A stretch of 32,244 nt of DNA from the NCBI GenBank assembly GCA_017549815.1, contig JAFYNH010000025.1:1-32244 (forward strand), written 5' to 3'. The notes under the pieces were generated by a model that worked only from the letters and a program-made list of their open reading frames with translations, did no database searches and was not told where the DNA came from. Shown piece after piece: positions 13,733 through 20,057 of this stretch. Source of the DNA: Selenomonadaceae bacterium (lineage in GTDB: Bacteria > Bacillota > Negativicutes > Selenomonadales > Selenomonadaceae). Each line of letters opens with the position of its first letter. Position 1 is the first letter of the stretch. A program made the position numbers and the translations under genes.

Positions 13733-14482
13733 TCAAAAAATATCGTCCAAGTCGTCCGTCTGCCGGTCGTCCAACAAAACGCCGTTTGCGCCGCGTCTGC
13801 TGCCGCTGCCCGTCCTTGCGTTCAAATAGCTTTCAAACTTTGATCCAAACAGCGTTTCCGGGCGCAAATATTTTTCCATGTCCCCGCCTTTCCATTCTGC
13901 GCACTTCTTGTCGATCACGGCAAAAAAGTCTTCCACGGAAAAACCTTCGTTCAGCCGCGCTTCAATATGTCGCGCCGTTGCTTTGCTGCTTGCGCGGTAA
14001 TTCGTCCCGGCTCTTTCGTTCAAGTGTTGAACGATTGCAGCTATATTATTTCGCCTTTCCTGTCCTATCTCTAAACTATCCTTAACTAACCTATCCTGTG
14101 TATCCATGTTGGATACAGATTGTATACACGGCTTTTTTTCGGCTTCTGTATATGCGTTTTTATCGTCAATCGCAAGACGGCTTTTTTCTTCCGTGTAAAG
14201 CGTTTCTTTGTAGCGGTCTTTTTGAATGTAGTTATGAATGCGCCAATGCTTAATTACAATCACGCCGCTTTCAAAAGCAAGAATAAACCGCTTCATTATC
14301 AACAATTTGCAATCGTCGTCGCTTGCGCCGATCATGCGTTGAATTTTTTTCGGATTGTTCACAAAGCCGTCGTCGTCTGCCCGCATTGACAAATGAAAAT
14401 ACAACGCTTGCGCAGAAAGCGGCATATCAAGAAACGCGTCGCTGTCAATAATCGTTTTTGCAAACATTCTTCTTTCTGCCAT
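13733..14482 (-). CDS. Replication initiation (replisome organiser) protein
   Basis: The 249-aa product has an N-terminal winged-helix type domain (MAERRMFAKTIIDSDAFLDMPLSAQALYFHL, FVNNPKKIQRMIG) and a C-terminal domain at about 148-223 (VQHLNERAGTNYRASS...IEARLNEGFSVEDFFAVID...YLRPETLFGSKFESYLNAR) that matches the conserved phage C-terminus found in replisome organisers. It would bind the origin and recruit the DnaC-like loader encoded downstream. The linker DNA (14064-14125) carries repeated GGATA words that may be the origin. The leader holds two interacting hairpins. Confidence 0.88.
   Translation of the reverse strand: MAERRMFAKTIIDSDAFLDMPLSAQALYFHLSMRADDDGFVNNPKKIQRMIGASDDDCKLLIMKRFILAFESGVIVIKHWRIHNYIQKDRYKETLYTEEKSRLAIDDKNAYTEAEKKPCIQSVSNMDTQDRLVKDSLEIGQERRNNIAAIVQHLNERAGTNYRASSKATARHIEARLNEGFSVEDFFAVIDKKCAEWKGGDMEKYLRPETLFGSKFESYLNARTGSGSRRGANGVLLDDRQTDDLDDIF
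14064..14125. other. Candidate replication origin (GGATA repeats) inside the initiator gene
   Basis: On the minus strand GGATAC or GGATAG/GATAG words occur at 14105-14100, 14096-14091, 14081-14076 and 14070-14065. An adjacent GTATCC-AACAT-GGATAC dyad and AT-rich DNA are also present. They fall in the sequence for the poorly conserved linker of the initiator, where many phages keep their origin. Spacing is irregular, so confidence is limited. Confidence 0.4.
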
Positions 14483-14505
14483 TGTTTCACACTCCCAACA
14501 AGAAA

Positions 14506-14544
14506 CCCGTATTGCAAAGCGGGATCGGCGCTTTACAATACGGG
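14506..14544. ncRNA. Hairpin 1 of a kissing-loop pair in the initiator leader
   Basis: CCCGTATTG and AAAGCG arms pair with CGCTTT and CAATACGGG (9 bp, one C-A mismatch, 6 bp), leaving a 7-nt loop, GGATCGG on the plus strand. The loop is the exact reverse complement of the loop of hairpin 2 at 14573-14599. On the minus strand it sits just upstream of the ribosome site of the replication initiator. Confidence 0.75.
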
Positions 14545-14572
14545 TATAATTAGCCGCTATTCATTTTTAGGT

Positions 14573-14599
14573 CGCTGTGCGTCCGATCCACGAACAGCG
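14573..14599. ncRNA. Hairpin 2 of a kissing-loop pair in the initiator leader
   Basis: CGCTGT and CGT arms pair with ACG and ACAGCG (6 bp, one G-A mismatch, 3 bp) around a 7-nt loop, CCGATCC on the plus strand. An alternative 6-bp helix (14553-14558 with 14596-14601) would break its base, so two exclusive folds are possible. On the plus strand GGCTTTTT follows at once, so it could also terminate an antisense RNA. Confidence 0.75.
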
Positions 14600-14613
14600 G
14601 CTTTTTATAGGTC

Positions 14614-14641
14614 TATTTTACTAATAGCAACGCAAAATTCA
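14614..14641 (-). promoter_or_regulatory. Possible promoter of the structured initiator leader
   Basis: On the minus strand TTGAAT is followed after 16 bases by TAAAAT, just upstream of hairpin 2. If used, the RNA would begin shortly before the two hairpins. Confidence 0.35.
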
Positions 14642-14661
14642 AGTATAATATCTGTCGCATT

Positions 14662-15198
14662 TCAAAAATATATTTCCGTGTCGATAAGATCACGCGGCGC
14701 GCAGCGATAAATTTCCGCAAGCGTGACAAGCTGAAACGGTGTCGGGAAGCAAATTCCGTTTTCCATTTTTGACAACATTGCAACGTCAAAATGCGGATCG
14801 CAGTTTTTCCGCATAAGATAGCAAACAACCTTTTGCGTCATGTTCAGCCCTTCCCGCATAACGCGCAAATTGTTTTCAAAGCTGAATTGATCCTTGTTCA
14901 TGCGCAAGACGCGGTTGCACTTCTTAACCGGCGCAAATACGCTTCGCCCCTTGTTCAAGCATTCTTGCTTGTATGCAATGATTTCTTCCAAGTCGTCCGT
15001 TTTATAAAAGCCCTTGTGCTTCCCGGATCGGATCAAAATATAATTGTCGCCGTTGTCGAACGCGCTTAATTCGTGCAATATGCTTCGCACGGAACGTTCG
15101 TCTTTGTCCCACGCGGCGCAAAGTTCCGCGTATGTTGCGGCGTTTTCCCGTCCAACCGGGATTTCCGCCCAAAAGATTTCAAGCGTTAATTTGTCCAT
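14662..15198 (-). CDS. HTH regulatory/DNA-binding protein
   Basis: The 178-aa product has an N-terminal winged-helix-like part (YAELCAAWDKDERSVRSILHELSAF) and a C-terminal XRE-type HTH (FENNLRVMREGLNMTQKVVCYLMRK...VAMLSKMENGICFPTPFQLVTLAEIYRC, about 105-170). A basic stretch joins them. It has an AAAGGGC ribosome site and lies directly upstream of the structured leader of the replication initiator, so it may regulate early or replication genes. It is divergent from the secreted LysM-CAP gene, with 59 bases between starts. Confidence 0.6.
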   Translation of the reverse strand: MDKLTLEIFWAEIPVGRENAATYAELCAAWDKDERSVRSILHELSAFDNGDNYILIRSGKHKGFYKTDDLEEIIAYKQECLNKGRSVFAPVKKCNRVLRMNKDQFSFENNLRVMREGLNMTQKVVCYLMRKNCDPHFDVAMLSKMENGICFPTPFQLVTLAEIYRCAPRDLIDTEIYF

Positions 15199-15257
15199 AA
15201 TTGCAGCCCTTTCTTTTGTTATGTTTTGATTTGCAGCAATCGGGATATATTAAAAGC

Positions 15258-15947
15258 ATGAAAAAACAACTTTTAACTTTGTCGGTTGCTGCCTTTGTCT
15301 TTGGTGGATCGTCCCTTGCTTCCGCGCAGCATTGCACAGTTCAAAACGGGGACAGCTTGTGGAAGATCGCGCAGCGGTACAAAATACCGTTTGAAGAAAT
15401 CTTGAAACACAACGCGCACTTCAAAAACCCGCATTTGATTTTCCCGCTTGATAAAGTCGAATTGCCGGATCACACGGAACACGGCACGTCAACGGATCAA
15501 CATTCAAAGTCGGACAACATAGAAACCGGCGACAAGAAGGTTGAACAAAGCGCCCCGTCGGAACAAGCGGAAGCCGTGCTTGCGTTGGTAAACCAAGAAC
15601 GCGAAAAAGCCGGATTGAAGCCGCTGAAAATGTCGGAAGAACTGCGGTCGATCGCAAATCTAAAAGCGCGCGACATGGCAGAAAATAATTATTTCAGCCA
15701 TACTTCCCCGACATACGGCACGCCGTTTCAAATGCTGCAAGACTTCGGCGTTCATTATCGCGCAGCCGGGGAAAACATTGCAGCCGGTCAGCGCACGCCC
15801 GAAGAAGTTATGAACGCATGGATCAATTCAAGCGGTCATCGTGCCAACATTCTAAACGCGAACTTTGATACGTTGGGCGTTGGTGTATATTCCGGCGGAT
15901 CATACGGCATTTATTGGACGCAGCTTTTCACGGGCGACGGGGAATAA
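15258..15947 (+). CDS. Secreted LysM-CAP domain protein (possible lysogenic conversion gene)
   Basis: The 229-aa precursor has a signal peptide (MKKQLLTLSVAAFVFGGSSLASA, cleavage likely after residue 23), a LysM domain at about 26-69 (TVQNGDSLWKIAQRY), a polar linker, and a CAP/SCP domain at about 105-225 with His148 (YFSHTSP), GENIAAG and GHRANILN motifs. It resembles host-type YkwD/SafA-like cell-wall proteins. It is alone on the plus strand inside a minus-strand early operon, and a hairpin follows its stop: features of a moron expressed in the lysogen. The start at 15258 is chosen from the signal peptide; the ribosome site is weak. Its target is unknown; cell-wall localisation is likely. 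Confidence 0.85.
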   Translation: MKKQLLTLSVAAFVFGGSSLASAQHCTVQNGDSLWKIAQRYKIPFEEILKHNAHFKNPHLIFPLDKVELPDHTEHGTSTDQHSKSDNIETGDKKVEQSAPSEQAEAVLALVNQEREKAGLKPLKMSEELRSIANLKARDMAENNYFSHTSPTYGTPFQMLQDFGVHYRAAGENIAAGQRTPEEVMNAWINSSGHRANILNANFDTLGVGVYSGGSYGIYWTQLFTGDGE

Positions 15948-15958
15948 TCCCCGCCGCC
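15933..15958. terminator. Convergent terminator candidate
   Basis: GGCGACGGGG, loop AATAAT, CCCCGCCGCC: ten pairs with one mismatch, over the stop codon of the LysM-CAP gene. A weak T-rich tail (TTGTTC) follows on the plus strand. It separates that gene from the convergent nuclease gene. Confidence 0.55.
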
Positions 15959-15966
15959 TTGTTCAA

Positions 15967-16887
15967 TTAAAGCCGCTTGATTTGAACGCGCCATTGTACG
16001 CTTTCCGGGACAGTAAACGCCTTTTTGACAAATGATTTGCGTTCGATTAAATAATGTCCCGTAATGACTTTTTCCCGATCCCCGACGCGCTGCTTTATTT
16101 CCTTGTCAATCTGTTCGTATTCCTTCTTTGCTTCGGAAAGCTGCTGTTTGCGATCAATCAGCGCGTCAAGTTCTTCGTCAATGTCCACGTCCGCCGGAAC
16201 GCGCCGACATTCGCCGCAGATATGCGCAAGGGAACAACCTTCACAAACGGAAATGTCGTCGCAAGCTGCGGGAATTTCGTTTGCTGCAAGCGCCGCGTAA
16301 ATGCGTTCTGCTTTGTTTAGCAGTTCGTCGCCGTAATCGTAGTCAAACGGAACTTCAATAAATTTCGTTTCGCCGGTCAACTTGTTCGTCAGCGCGAAAA
16401 AGCCCTTTTCCTTCCCGAACTTCAACATATAAACGAATAGCTGCGCCGGATAGCCGCGAATATACGGACGTTTGCTTTTCAAAAAGTCGTCAACGCTGTT
16501 CAGCTTGTCGAACTCAAACGGGGAAATTCCCTTGATTTCAACGGGCAGCAGTTCGCCGTTTTCGTCCTTGATCCGTATATCTTCGCGCCCGGTAATGATC
16601 CCGCCGCGCACTTCTTCTTTCCATGAACGCACGGACGGCGTGACAACTTCAAAACCGGCTTCTTTTATGTTTTGTATTGTGTGCGCTTCAAGCGTGTTCC
16701 CCAAGTCAAAAACGTTCTGCAAGCCCACGTCATGCGGCTTCTGTTCGTCCCAATGCTTGATTAACAAAAACAAATATCTTTCGCACGGAAAGCCAAGATT
16801 TGAAGCGCGAAGGTTGTTGCACGGATAAACCTTGATTTTGTCGGCTTTTGCCTTGAAAAGCTTTGCGTTGATTTCGGTTGCGTTCAT
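15967..16887 (-). CDS. Cas4-like PD-(D/E)XK exonuclease
   Basis: The 306-aa nuclease has the order of Cas4/AddB-type enzymes: Cys35 (FPCERY), His69 (GNTLEAHT), an active site with Asp103 (GREDIRI), Glu117 and Lys119 (VEIKG) and Gln149 (YPAQLF), then a Cys cluster C209...C215-x2-C218...C224-x2-C227. One N-terminal and several C-terminal Cys fit a 4Fe-4S cluster. It follows the annealing-protein gene and overlaps a small gene by ATGA, so it is probably the exonuclease partner in phage recombination. It is not a CRISPR gene; no array or other cas gene is present. Confidence 0.8.
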   Translation of the reverse strand: MNATEINAKLFKAKADKIKVYPCNNLRASNLGFPCERYLFLLIKHWDEQKPHDVGLQNVFDLGNTLEAHTIQNIKEAGFEVVTPSVRSWKEEVRGGIITGREDIRIKDENGELLPVEIKGISPFEFDKLNSVDDFLKSKRPYIRGYPAQLFVYMLKFGKEKGFFALTNKLTGETKFIEVPFDYDYGDELLNKAERIYAALAANEIPAACDDISVCEGCSLAHICGECRRVPADVDIDEELDALIDRKQQLSEAKKEYEQIDKEIKQRVGDREKVITGHYLIERKSFVKKAFTVPESVQWRVQIKRL

Positions 16888-17045
16888 TGTCCTTTCCTCT
16901 TTCTTTTAATTTCTTCGCCCAACAAATGAAACACGGCTTTGCATAACGCGTACATAATAGCGCCTTGCCATGTGTCCCGATCAACAGCAAGCCGCGACAT
17001 TGCTTCTTCCATTTCGCTTCTGTCTTGCAAAAGGTCGTCTGTCAT
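16884..17045 (-). CDS. 53-aa protein between recombination genes
   Basis: The product (MTDDLLQDRSEMEEAMSRLAVDRDTWQGA...EEIKRKRKGQ) is helical with a basic end. The ATG at 17045 overlaps the upstream stop (ATGA), and its stop overlaps the nuclease start the same way. The coupling supports a real gene linked to recombination; function unknown. Confidence 0.65.
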   Translation of the reverse strand: MTDDLLQDRSEMEEAMSRLAVDRDTWQGAIMYALCKAVFHLLGEEIKRKRKGQ

Positions 17046-17797
17046 TGCTGCGCCCCTTCCTTTTGACAATCCATGCAAAGGATCGCGCCAAACTTGCCTT
17101 GTGAATAGCTTGCAACCTTTTGTGTTACGGCTTTTCCGCAGCGGGAACAAACAAGCCCGGTTGCTTCTGCCGCTTTGCTTGCGCCGCCTTTGTTGCCGTC
17201 CTTGAATGTATAACCGGCGATTTTCTGCGGATCAAGCCCCGCGCGTTGCAGCGTGTCAATGTCAATGTTGCGCAAGTTTGGAATAAGCCGCTTTATTCCG
17301 TTGTTCAAGCAATTCGTATATGCCGCCATTTTCACATCACGTTCGTCAATTTCGTCGGGCTTTTTCAGCGGCTTGTCTTTGCCTTGCTTTGCAAAGAAAT
17401 CTTCCTTCATGCTGCGCGATCCTTCGCATTCAATGAATTGATCTTTCAGCATAAACCGGGCTTTATATGTGTATGTCTTGTAACCTTCGCCGTCAAATTC
17501 GACGGTCGGCTTGCCGATCAACTGAATTGAAATCCCAAACAAGCGCGCAACCTTCGTCGTTCCGCTTTCTTGCAAGTACGGCTTCCCGCCGATCAAAACC
17601 CAATCCAATTCGTTTGTGATCCGAAGCGCAGCGTCCATAATTCTATTCATTGCGGCAATATACTTGTCCGCTTTTTCCGCTAAATAAAGTATATTGTCGG
17701 TGTTGGTGTCAAGCAGCCCGCCGCCGTTCTGCTGCTGCGGGCGCGCGGTCAAGTCCACAATGTCCGCGTCAACAATTTCAACTTCGTTATTGTTCAT
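17042..17797 (-). CDS. Single-strand annealing protein (Rad52-like) with zinc ribbon
   Basis: The 251-aa protein has a core (DWVLIGGKPYLQESGTTKVARLFGI, then YKARFMLKDQFIECEGSRSMKE and DVKMAAYTNCLNNGIKRLIPNL) like phage annealing proteins of the Rad52 fold, and a C-terminal zinc ribbon (LVCSRCGKAV...ILCMDCQ). The ATG at 17797 has an AAAGGGAAA site. It sits just upstream of the Cas4-like nuclease, a usual pairing for phage homologous recombination. Family assignment is from pattern only and is moderately sure. Confidence 0.65.
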   Translation of the reverse strand: MNNNEVEIVDADIVDLTARPQQQNGGGLLDTNTDNILYLAEKADKYIAAMNRIMDAALRITNELDWVLIGGKPYLQESGTTKVARLFGISIQLIGKPTVEFDGEGYKTYTYKARFMLKDQFIECEGSRSMKEDFFAKQGKDKPLKKPDEIDERDVKMAAYTNCLNNGIKRLIPNLRNIDIDTLQRAGLDPQKIAGYTFKDGNKGGASKAAEATGLVCSRCGKAVTQKVASYSQGKFGAILCMDCQKEGAQQ

Positions 17798-17960
17798 ATA
17801 CTTTCCCTTTCTGCGCAGTATGCGCAACGCCTTCTTCTGCTTCGTGCAGCTTGTCTTTCAGCGCTTTAATTTCTTCGTGCAGCTTGTCAATCTCAACGTT
17901 TTTCGTCGCCATGATCCGCGCTATCGCTTGCAGCAATTCGTTGTAACGTTCGTTTATCAA
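17787..17960 (-). CDS. 57-aa coiled-coil protein
   Basis: The TTG start at 17960 follows a GGGGGGAAG ribosome site. The product (INERYNELLQAIARIMATKNVEIDKLHEEIKALKDKLHEAEE...) is a continuous heptad helix. It overlaps the start of the annealing protein gene by 11 bases. Function unknown. Confidence 0.55.
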   Translation of the reverse strand: MINERYNELLQAIARIMATKNVEIDKLHEEIKALKDKLHEAEEGVAHTAQKGKVYEQ

Positions 17961-18081
17961 TGTTGTTCACTTCCCCCCGGTTTATTTTTTGAACAAGCAG
18001 CTTGCAAAACAAACGCAAATCCGGCGGCGCGTCGCTTTCAACAAGGATCGTTTCAAAGCGCCGGTCGTGTTTAGTCTTCAT
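17893..18081 (-). CDS. 62-aa basic protein
   Basis: The product (MKTKHDRRFETILVESDAPPDLRLFCKLLVQKINRG...) overlaps the Cro-like gene end by 11 bases and the following coiled-coil gene by 68 bases. Size and position fit an early operon gene; the long overlap makes it less certain. Function unknown. Confidence 0.45.
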   Translation of the reverse strand: MKTKHDRRFETILVESDAPPDLRLFCKLLVQKINRGEVNNIDKRTLQRIAASDSADHGDEKR

Positions 18082-18274
18082 TTCGGATCAACGCCCACAT
18101 ATCCGCGTCGTCGATCCCGAACGCCTTTTGCACGTCTTCCCAAAACGCAAGCCGTCCGTCACGCTTGCCGCTTTCAATGCTTGAATACGTCGCGCGCGTG
18201 CAGCCGATCGCGTCCGCAAATTCGTCTTGCGACATTCTCTTTGTTACGCGAAAAAGCTTCAAATTTGTTCGCAT
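18071..18274 (-). CDS. Cro-like HTH regulator
   Basis: The 67-aa protein is almost entirely an XRE-type helix-turn-helix (LKLFRVTKRMSQDEFADAIGCTRATYSSIESGKRDGRL). The AAAGGGGGAA ribosome site is strong. A perfect 9-bp dyad at 18328-18350 lies just upstream and is a good operator candidate. It is probably a repressor that tunes early transcription. Confidence 0.8.
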   Translation of the reverse strand: MRTNLKLFRVTKRMSQDEFADAIGCTRATYSSIESGKRDGRLAFWEDVQKAFGIDDADMWALIRNED

Positions 18275-18327
18275 GGTAATTCCCCCTTTCTTTCATTTAT
18301 TCCCCGTTGTGCGGCTTTTTTATTCAT

Positions 18328-18350
18328 AAATGTTGCTAAACGCAACATTT
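18328..18350. promoter_or_regulatory. Operator-like dyad and internal promoter upstream of the Cro-like gene
   Basis: AAATGTTGC, 5 bases, GCAACATTT: a perfect 9-bp inverted repeat overlapping the stop codon of the preceding gene. On the minus strand TTGCGT inside it is followed after 17 bases by TAAAAA, a weak promoter, so the dyad would cover its -35 region. Confidence 0.55.
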
Positions 18351-18606
18351 ACGGCGCAGTTTTATTTCCGTTGTCCGTGTTGCGCAAATCTTCGCATAAA
18401 CCGGCATGACCGCAAAACAAACACATTGCGCCGCGTGTCATTACAATGCAACGATTACACATAACGCGCAAAACTTTGTATTGCACTTTAATAATGTTTT
18501 CTGCTTCTTCAAGCTGCTTTTCCAGCGCTTGAATTGTCTTTTCTTGTTCCTTTACCTTTTCCGTTGCGTCCGACGCAAGCGCTTTCCGCAGTTCTTCAAT
18601 GTTCAT
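18349..18606 (-). CDS. Coiled-coil protein with Cys-rich end
   Basis: The 85-aa product has a long N-terminal heptad helix (about residues 3-42) and a C-terminal part with CNRC and CLFCGHAGLC, probably a zinc site. It has an AAAGGACGG ribosome site and follows the previous gene by 3 bases. Function unknown. Confidence 0.6.
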   Translation of the reverse strand: MNIEELRKALASDATEKVKEQEKTIQALEKQLEEAENIIKVQYKVLRVMCNRCIVMTRGAMCLFCGHAGLCEDLRNTDNGNKTAP

Positions 18607-18609
18607 TGT

Positions 18610-18924
18610 TTAACCGTCCTTTCTTGCGCCCCAAGCGCAAAAACCGTCGCTTTGCGTGTCGTGTCTGTCTAAACTGCACCATTCCCACGTTTCGTCGTTA
18701 TTCTCGCCAACATAATAATAAAAACAATCTTTGCACCGCACAACTTCCACAACGTCAGCAGCGGGATAGTTCGCCATTACAATTTGTCCGGCTTCAAATC
18801 CGTCTTGAATATTTGTCCGTTCTTTCAAATCAAGCCCGTGTTCGGCTTCGCGCCGATCTTCCAACGCAAACAAAGCGTTCCACATAGCTTGAAGCGCCGC
18901 AGCGCGTTCAACATATTCTTTCAT
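18610..18924 (-). CDS. Conserved-type phage protein with CxxC motif
   Basis: The 104-aa product contains YPAADVVEVVRCKDCFYYYVGENN and later WCSLDRHDTQSDGFCAWGARK. This pattern (DVVEVVRCKDC, then a late Cys) is frequent in small proteins of Firmicutes phage early regions. The four Cys likely bind zinc. Function unknown. Confidence 0.65.
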   Translation of the reverse strand: MKEYVERAAALQAMWNALFALEDRREAEHGLDLKERTNIQDGFEAGQIVMANYPAADVVEVVRCKDCFYYYVGENNDETWEWCSLDRHDTQSDGFCAWGARKDG

Positions 18925-18929
18925 GCTTT

Positions 18930-19016
18930 TTATTCCCCCTTGTCAAACTTGTCGATCACGTCAACGATCTTCCACGCTGCGAACGCGGCAACGGCAATCA
19001 TAACGACGAAATACAT
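18930..19016 (-). CDS. 28-aa membrane peptide
   Basis: A complete gene with an AAAGGGGGAAG ribosome site. The peptide is a single hydrophobic helix with a short charged tail (WKIVDVIDKFDKGE). The strong ribosome site and tight spacing argue that it is expressed. Function unknown. Confidence 0.55.
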   Translation of the reverse strand: MYFVVMIAVAAFAAWKIVDVIDKFDKGE

Positions 19017-19030
19017 TATTCTTCCCCCTT

Positions 19031-19231
19031 TCAATTCAAAACCGTCGTGTGAATTTCTGTGTTTCCGTCCGTACAAAAACGCCCGCTTTTTGTGATCTCC
19101 GTTGCGGTAAATCCTTCTTGCGTGTACCGGGCAATTTCAGCAGCAAGCTTTTCTTTGTCCGTACACATGACAAGCGTTCGCACGCCGTAACGGGATTTAA
19201 TAACGCTGCGCCACATATAAAAACGTTTCAT
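19031..19231 (-). CDS. 66-aa early protein of unknown function
   Basis: The product (MKRFYMWRSVIKSRYGVRTLVMCTDKEKLAAEIARYTQEGFTATEITKSG...) looks like a small alpha/beta fold. It has an AAAAGGAAGGGG ribosome site. Not recognised. Confidence 0.55.
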   Translation of the reverse strand: MKRFYMWRSVIKSRYGVRTLVMCTDKEKLAAEIARYTQEGFTATEITKSGRFCTDGNTEIHTTVLN

Positions 19232-19248
19232 AACTTGTCCCCTTCCTT

Positions 19249-19539
19249 TTAATTTTTCTTAAATCCGCCAAAGCGCTTCATAAGTGAAATAAAGCATTCG
19301 TTCGCCTTGTCCCGATCCGTGAAATGGTGTCTATATGTAACCGCGTCTTTATAGTTCACTTCTAAAATGTCGTAGTAGTCGCCCACGGGCTTTCCGTTTA
19401 CCAAAACGCCCATTTCCCGTTCGTCGCTGTTGTCAATCACATAGCAACGAAATTCGACGGGGACGTGATAATGATTTATTTTGCTATGCCCGCAATAAGT
19501 GTCTTCCCGCTTGTACGTTGCAATCAAAATTTCTTTCAT
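19249..19539 (-). CDS. 96-aa early protein of unknown function
   Basis: The product (MKEILIATYKREDTYCGHSKINHYHVPVEFRCYVIDNSDE...) is beta-rich at first and ends with a helical basic part. It follows a strong intercistronic hairpin and an AAAGGGAAA site. Not recognised; possibly a host take-over protein from its early position. Confidence 0.55.
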   Translation of the reverse strand: MKEILIATYKREDTYCGHSKINHYHVPVEFRCYVIDNSDEREMGVLVNGKPVGDYYDILEVNYKDAVTYRHHFTDRDKANECFISLMKRFGGFKKN

Positions 19540-19561
19540 AGCTTTTTCCCTTTCCCTTTCT

Positions 19562-19585
19562 TCCGGGACGGTTGCCCGTCCCGGA
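19562..19585 (-). repeat. Very stable intercistronic hairpin with GCAA tetraloop
   Basis: The minus-strand RNA has TCCGGGACGG, loop GCAA (a GNRA tetraloop), CCGTCCCGGA: ten perfect pairs. There is no T-run after it, so it is not a standard terminator. It lies just before the ribosome site of the 96-aa gene and may stabilise or partition the early mRNA. Confidence 0.75.
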
Positions 19586-19598
19586 TCGCCCTTCGTTT

Positions 19599-19796
19599 TT
19601 ATCTGTAATCTTTTTCAATAACTTCGCCGTTGTTGTTCTTGTGTACTTTGTAAACCGTCTTGCGAAGTTCGGTGTCTTTAATTGTCTTCCCCCATTTCCG
19701 CAAGCCCTTTTTTGCAAATGCAAGCGCGTCTTCAAACGTGTCGCATTCTTTCAAAGCGGTTACGGTATCTACTCCATACACAGCATACTTTTTCAT
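19599..19796 (-). CDS. 65-aa first gene of the early operon
   Basis: The ATG at 19796 is set by an AAGGAGATC ribosome site. The product (MKKYAVYGVDTVTALKECDTFEDALAFAKKG...) looks like a small alpha/beta protein. It is first behind the leftward promoter. Function unknown. Confidence 0.6.
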   Translation of the reverse strand: MKKYAVYGVDTVTALKECDTFEDALAFAKKGLRKWGKTIKDTELRKTVYKVHKNNNGEVIEKDYR

Positions 19797-19918
19797 CTTT
19801 TGATCTCCTTCCATTGTCCTATTTTTGGGACACTAAATAGCTTGTTTTTTTTGCGTTTTTTATTTAATTATATCGCTTTTTTTCCGATTTGCAACAGATA
19901 TTTTACATTTGTTATCAA

Positions 19919-19946
19919 ATTATAGGTATTTTGTATCATTGCACAA
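19919..19946 (-). promoter_or_regulatory. Leftward early promoter with overlapping operator
   Basis: TTGTGC (19946-19941), 16 bases, TATAAT (19924-19919) on the minus strand. The -35 is part of an operator-like word, TTGTGCAA. Downstream is a leader of about 115 bases before the first early gene. Confidence 0.65.
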
Positions 19947-19997
19947 AAACCTCGTCGGGAATTGTGCAAAATGTATAATTGTTGCTCGTTGTGGCAA
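19939..19997. promoter_or_regulatory. Operator-like sites between the divergent promoters
   Basis: TTGCACAA (19939-19946) and its inverted copy TTGTGCAA (19962-19969) lie 23 bases apart; a relaxed third site, TTGTGGCAA, is at 19989-19997. One overlaps each promoter. They are candidate binding sites for the CI-like repressor; this is inference. Confidence 0.5.
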
Positions 19998-20010
19998 ATT
20001 GCTTTATAAT
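19982..20010 (+). promoter_or_regulatory. Rightward lysogeny promoter
   Basis: TTGCTC (19982-19987), 17 bases, consensus TATAAT (20005-20010), about 48 bases upstream of the repressor start. It would drive the repressor and integrase genes. Confidence 0.65.
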
Positions 20011-20057
20011 GCAATCCGTAAGCAACACAAAACAGAATAACGAAGGACGGTGAAACC

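Noticed and set aside
16209-16228. Cas4-like protein suggesting a CRISPR locus
   Set aside because: No repeat-spacer array or other cas gene is seen; Cas4-like nucleases are common in phage recombination modules.
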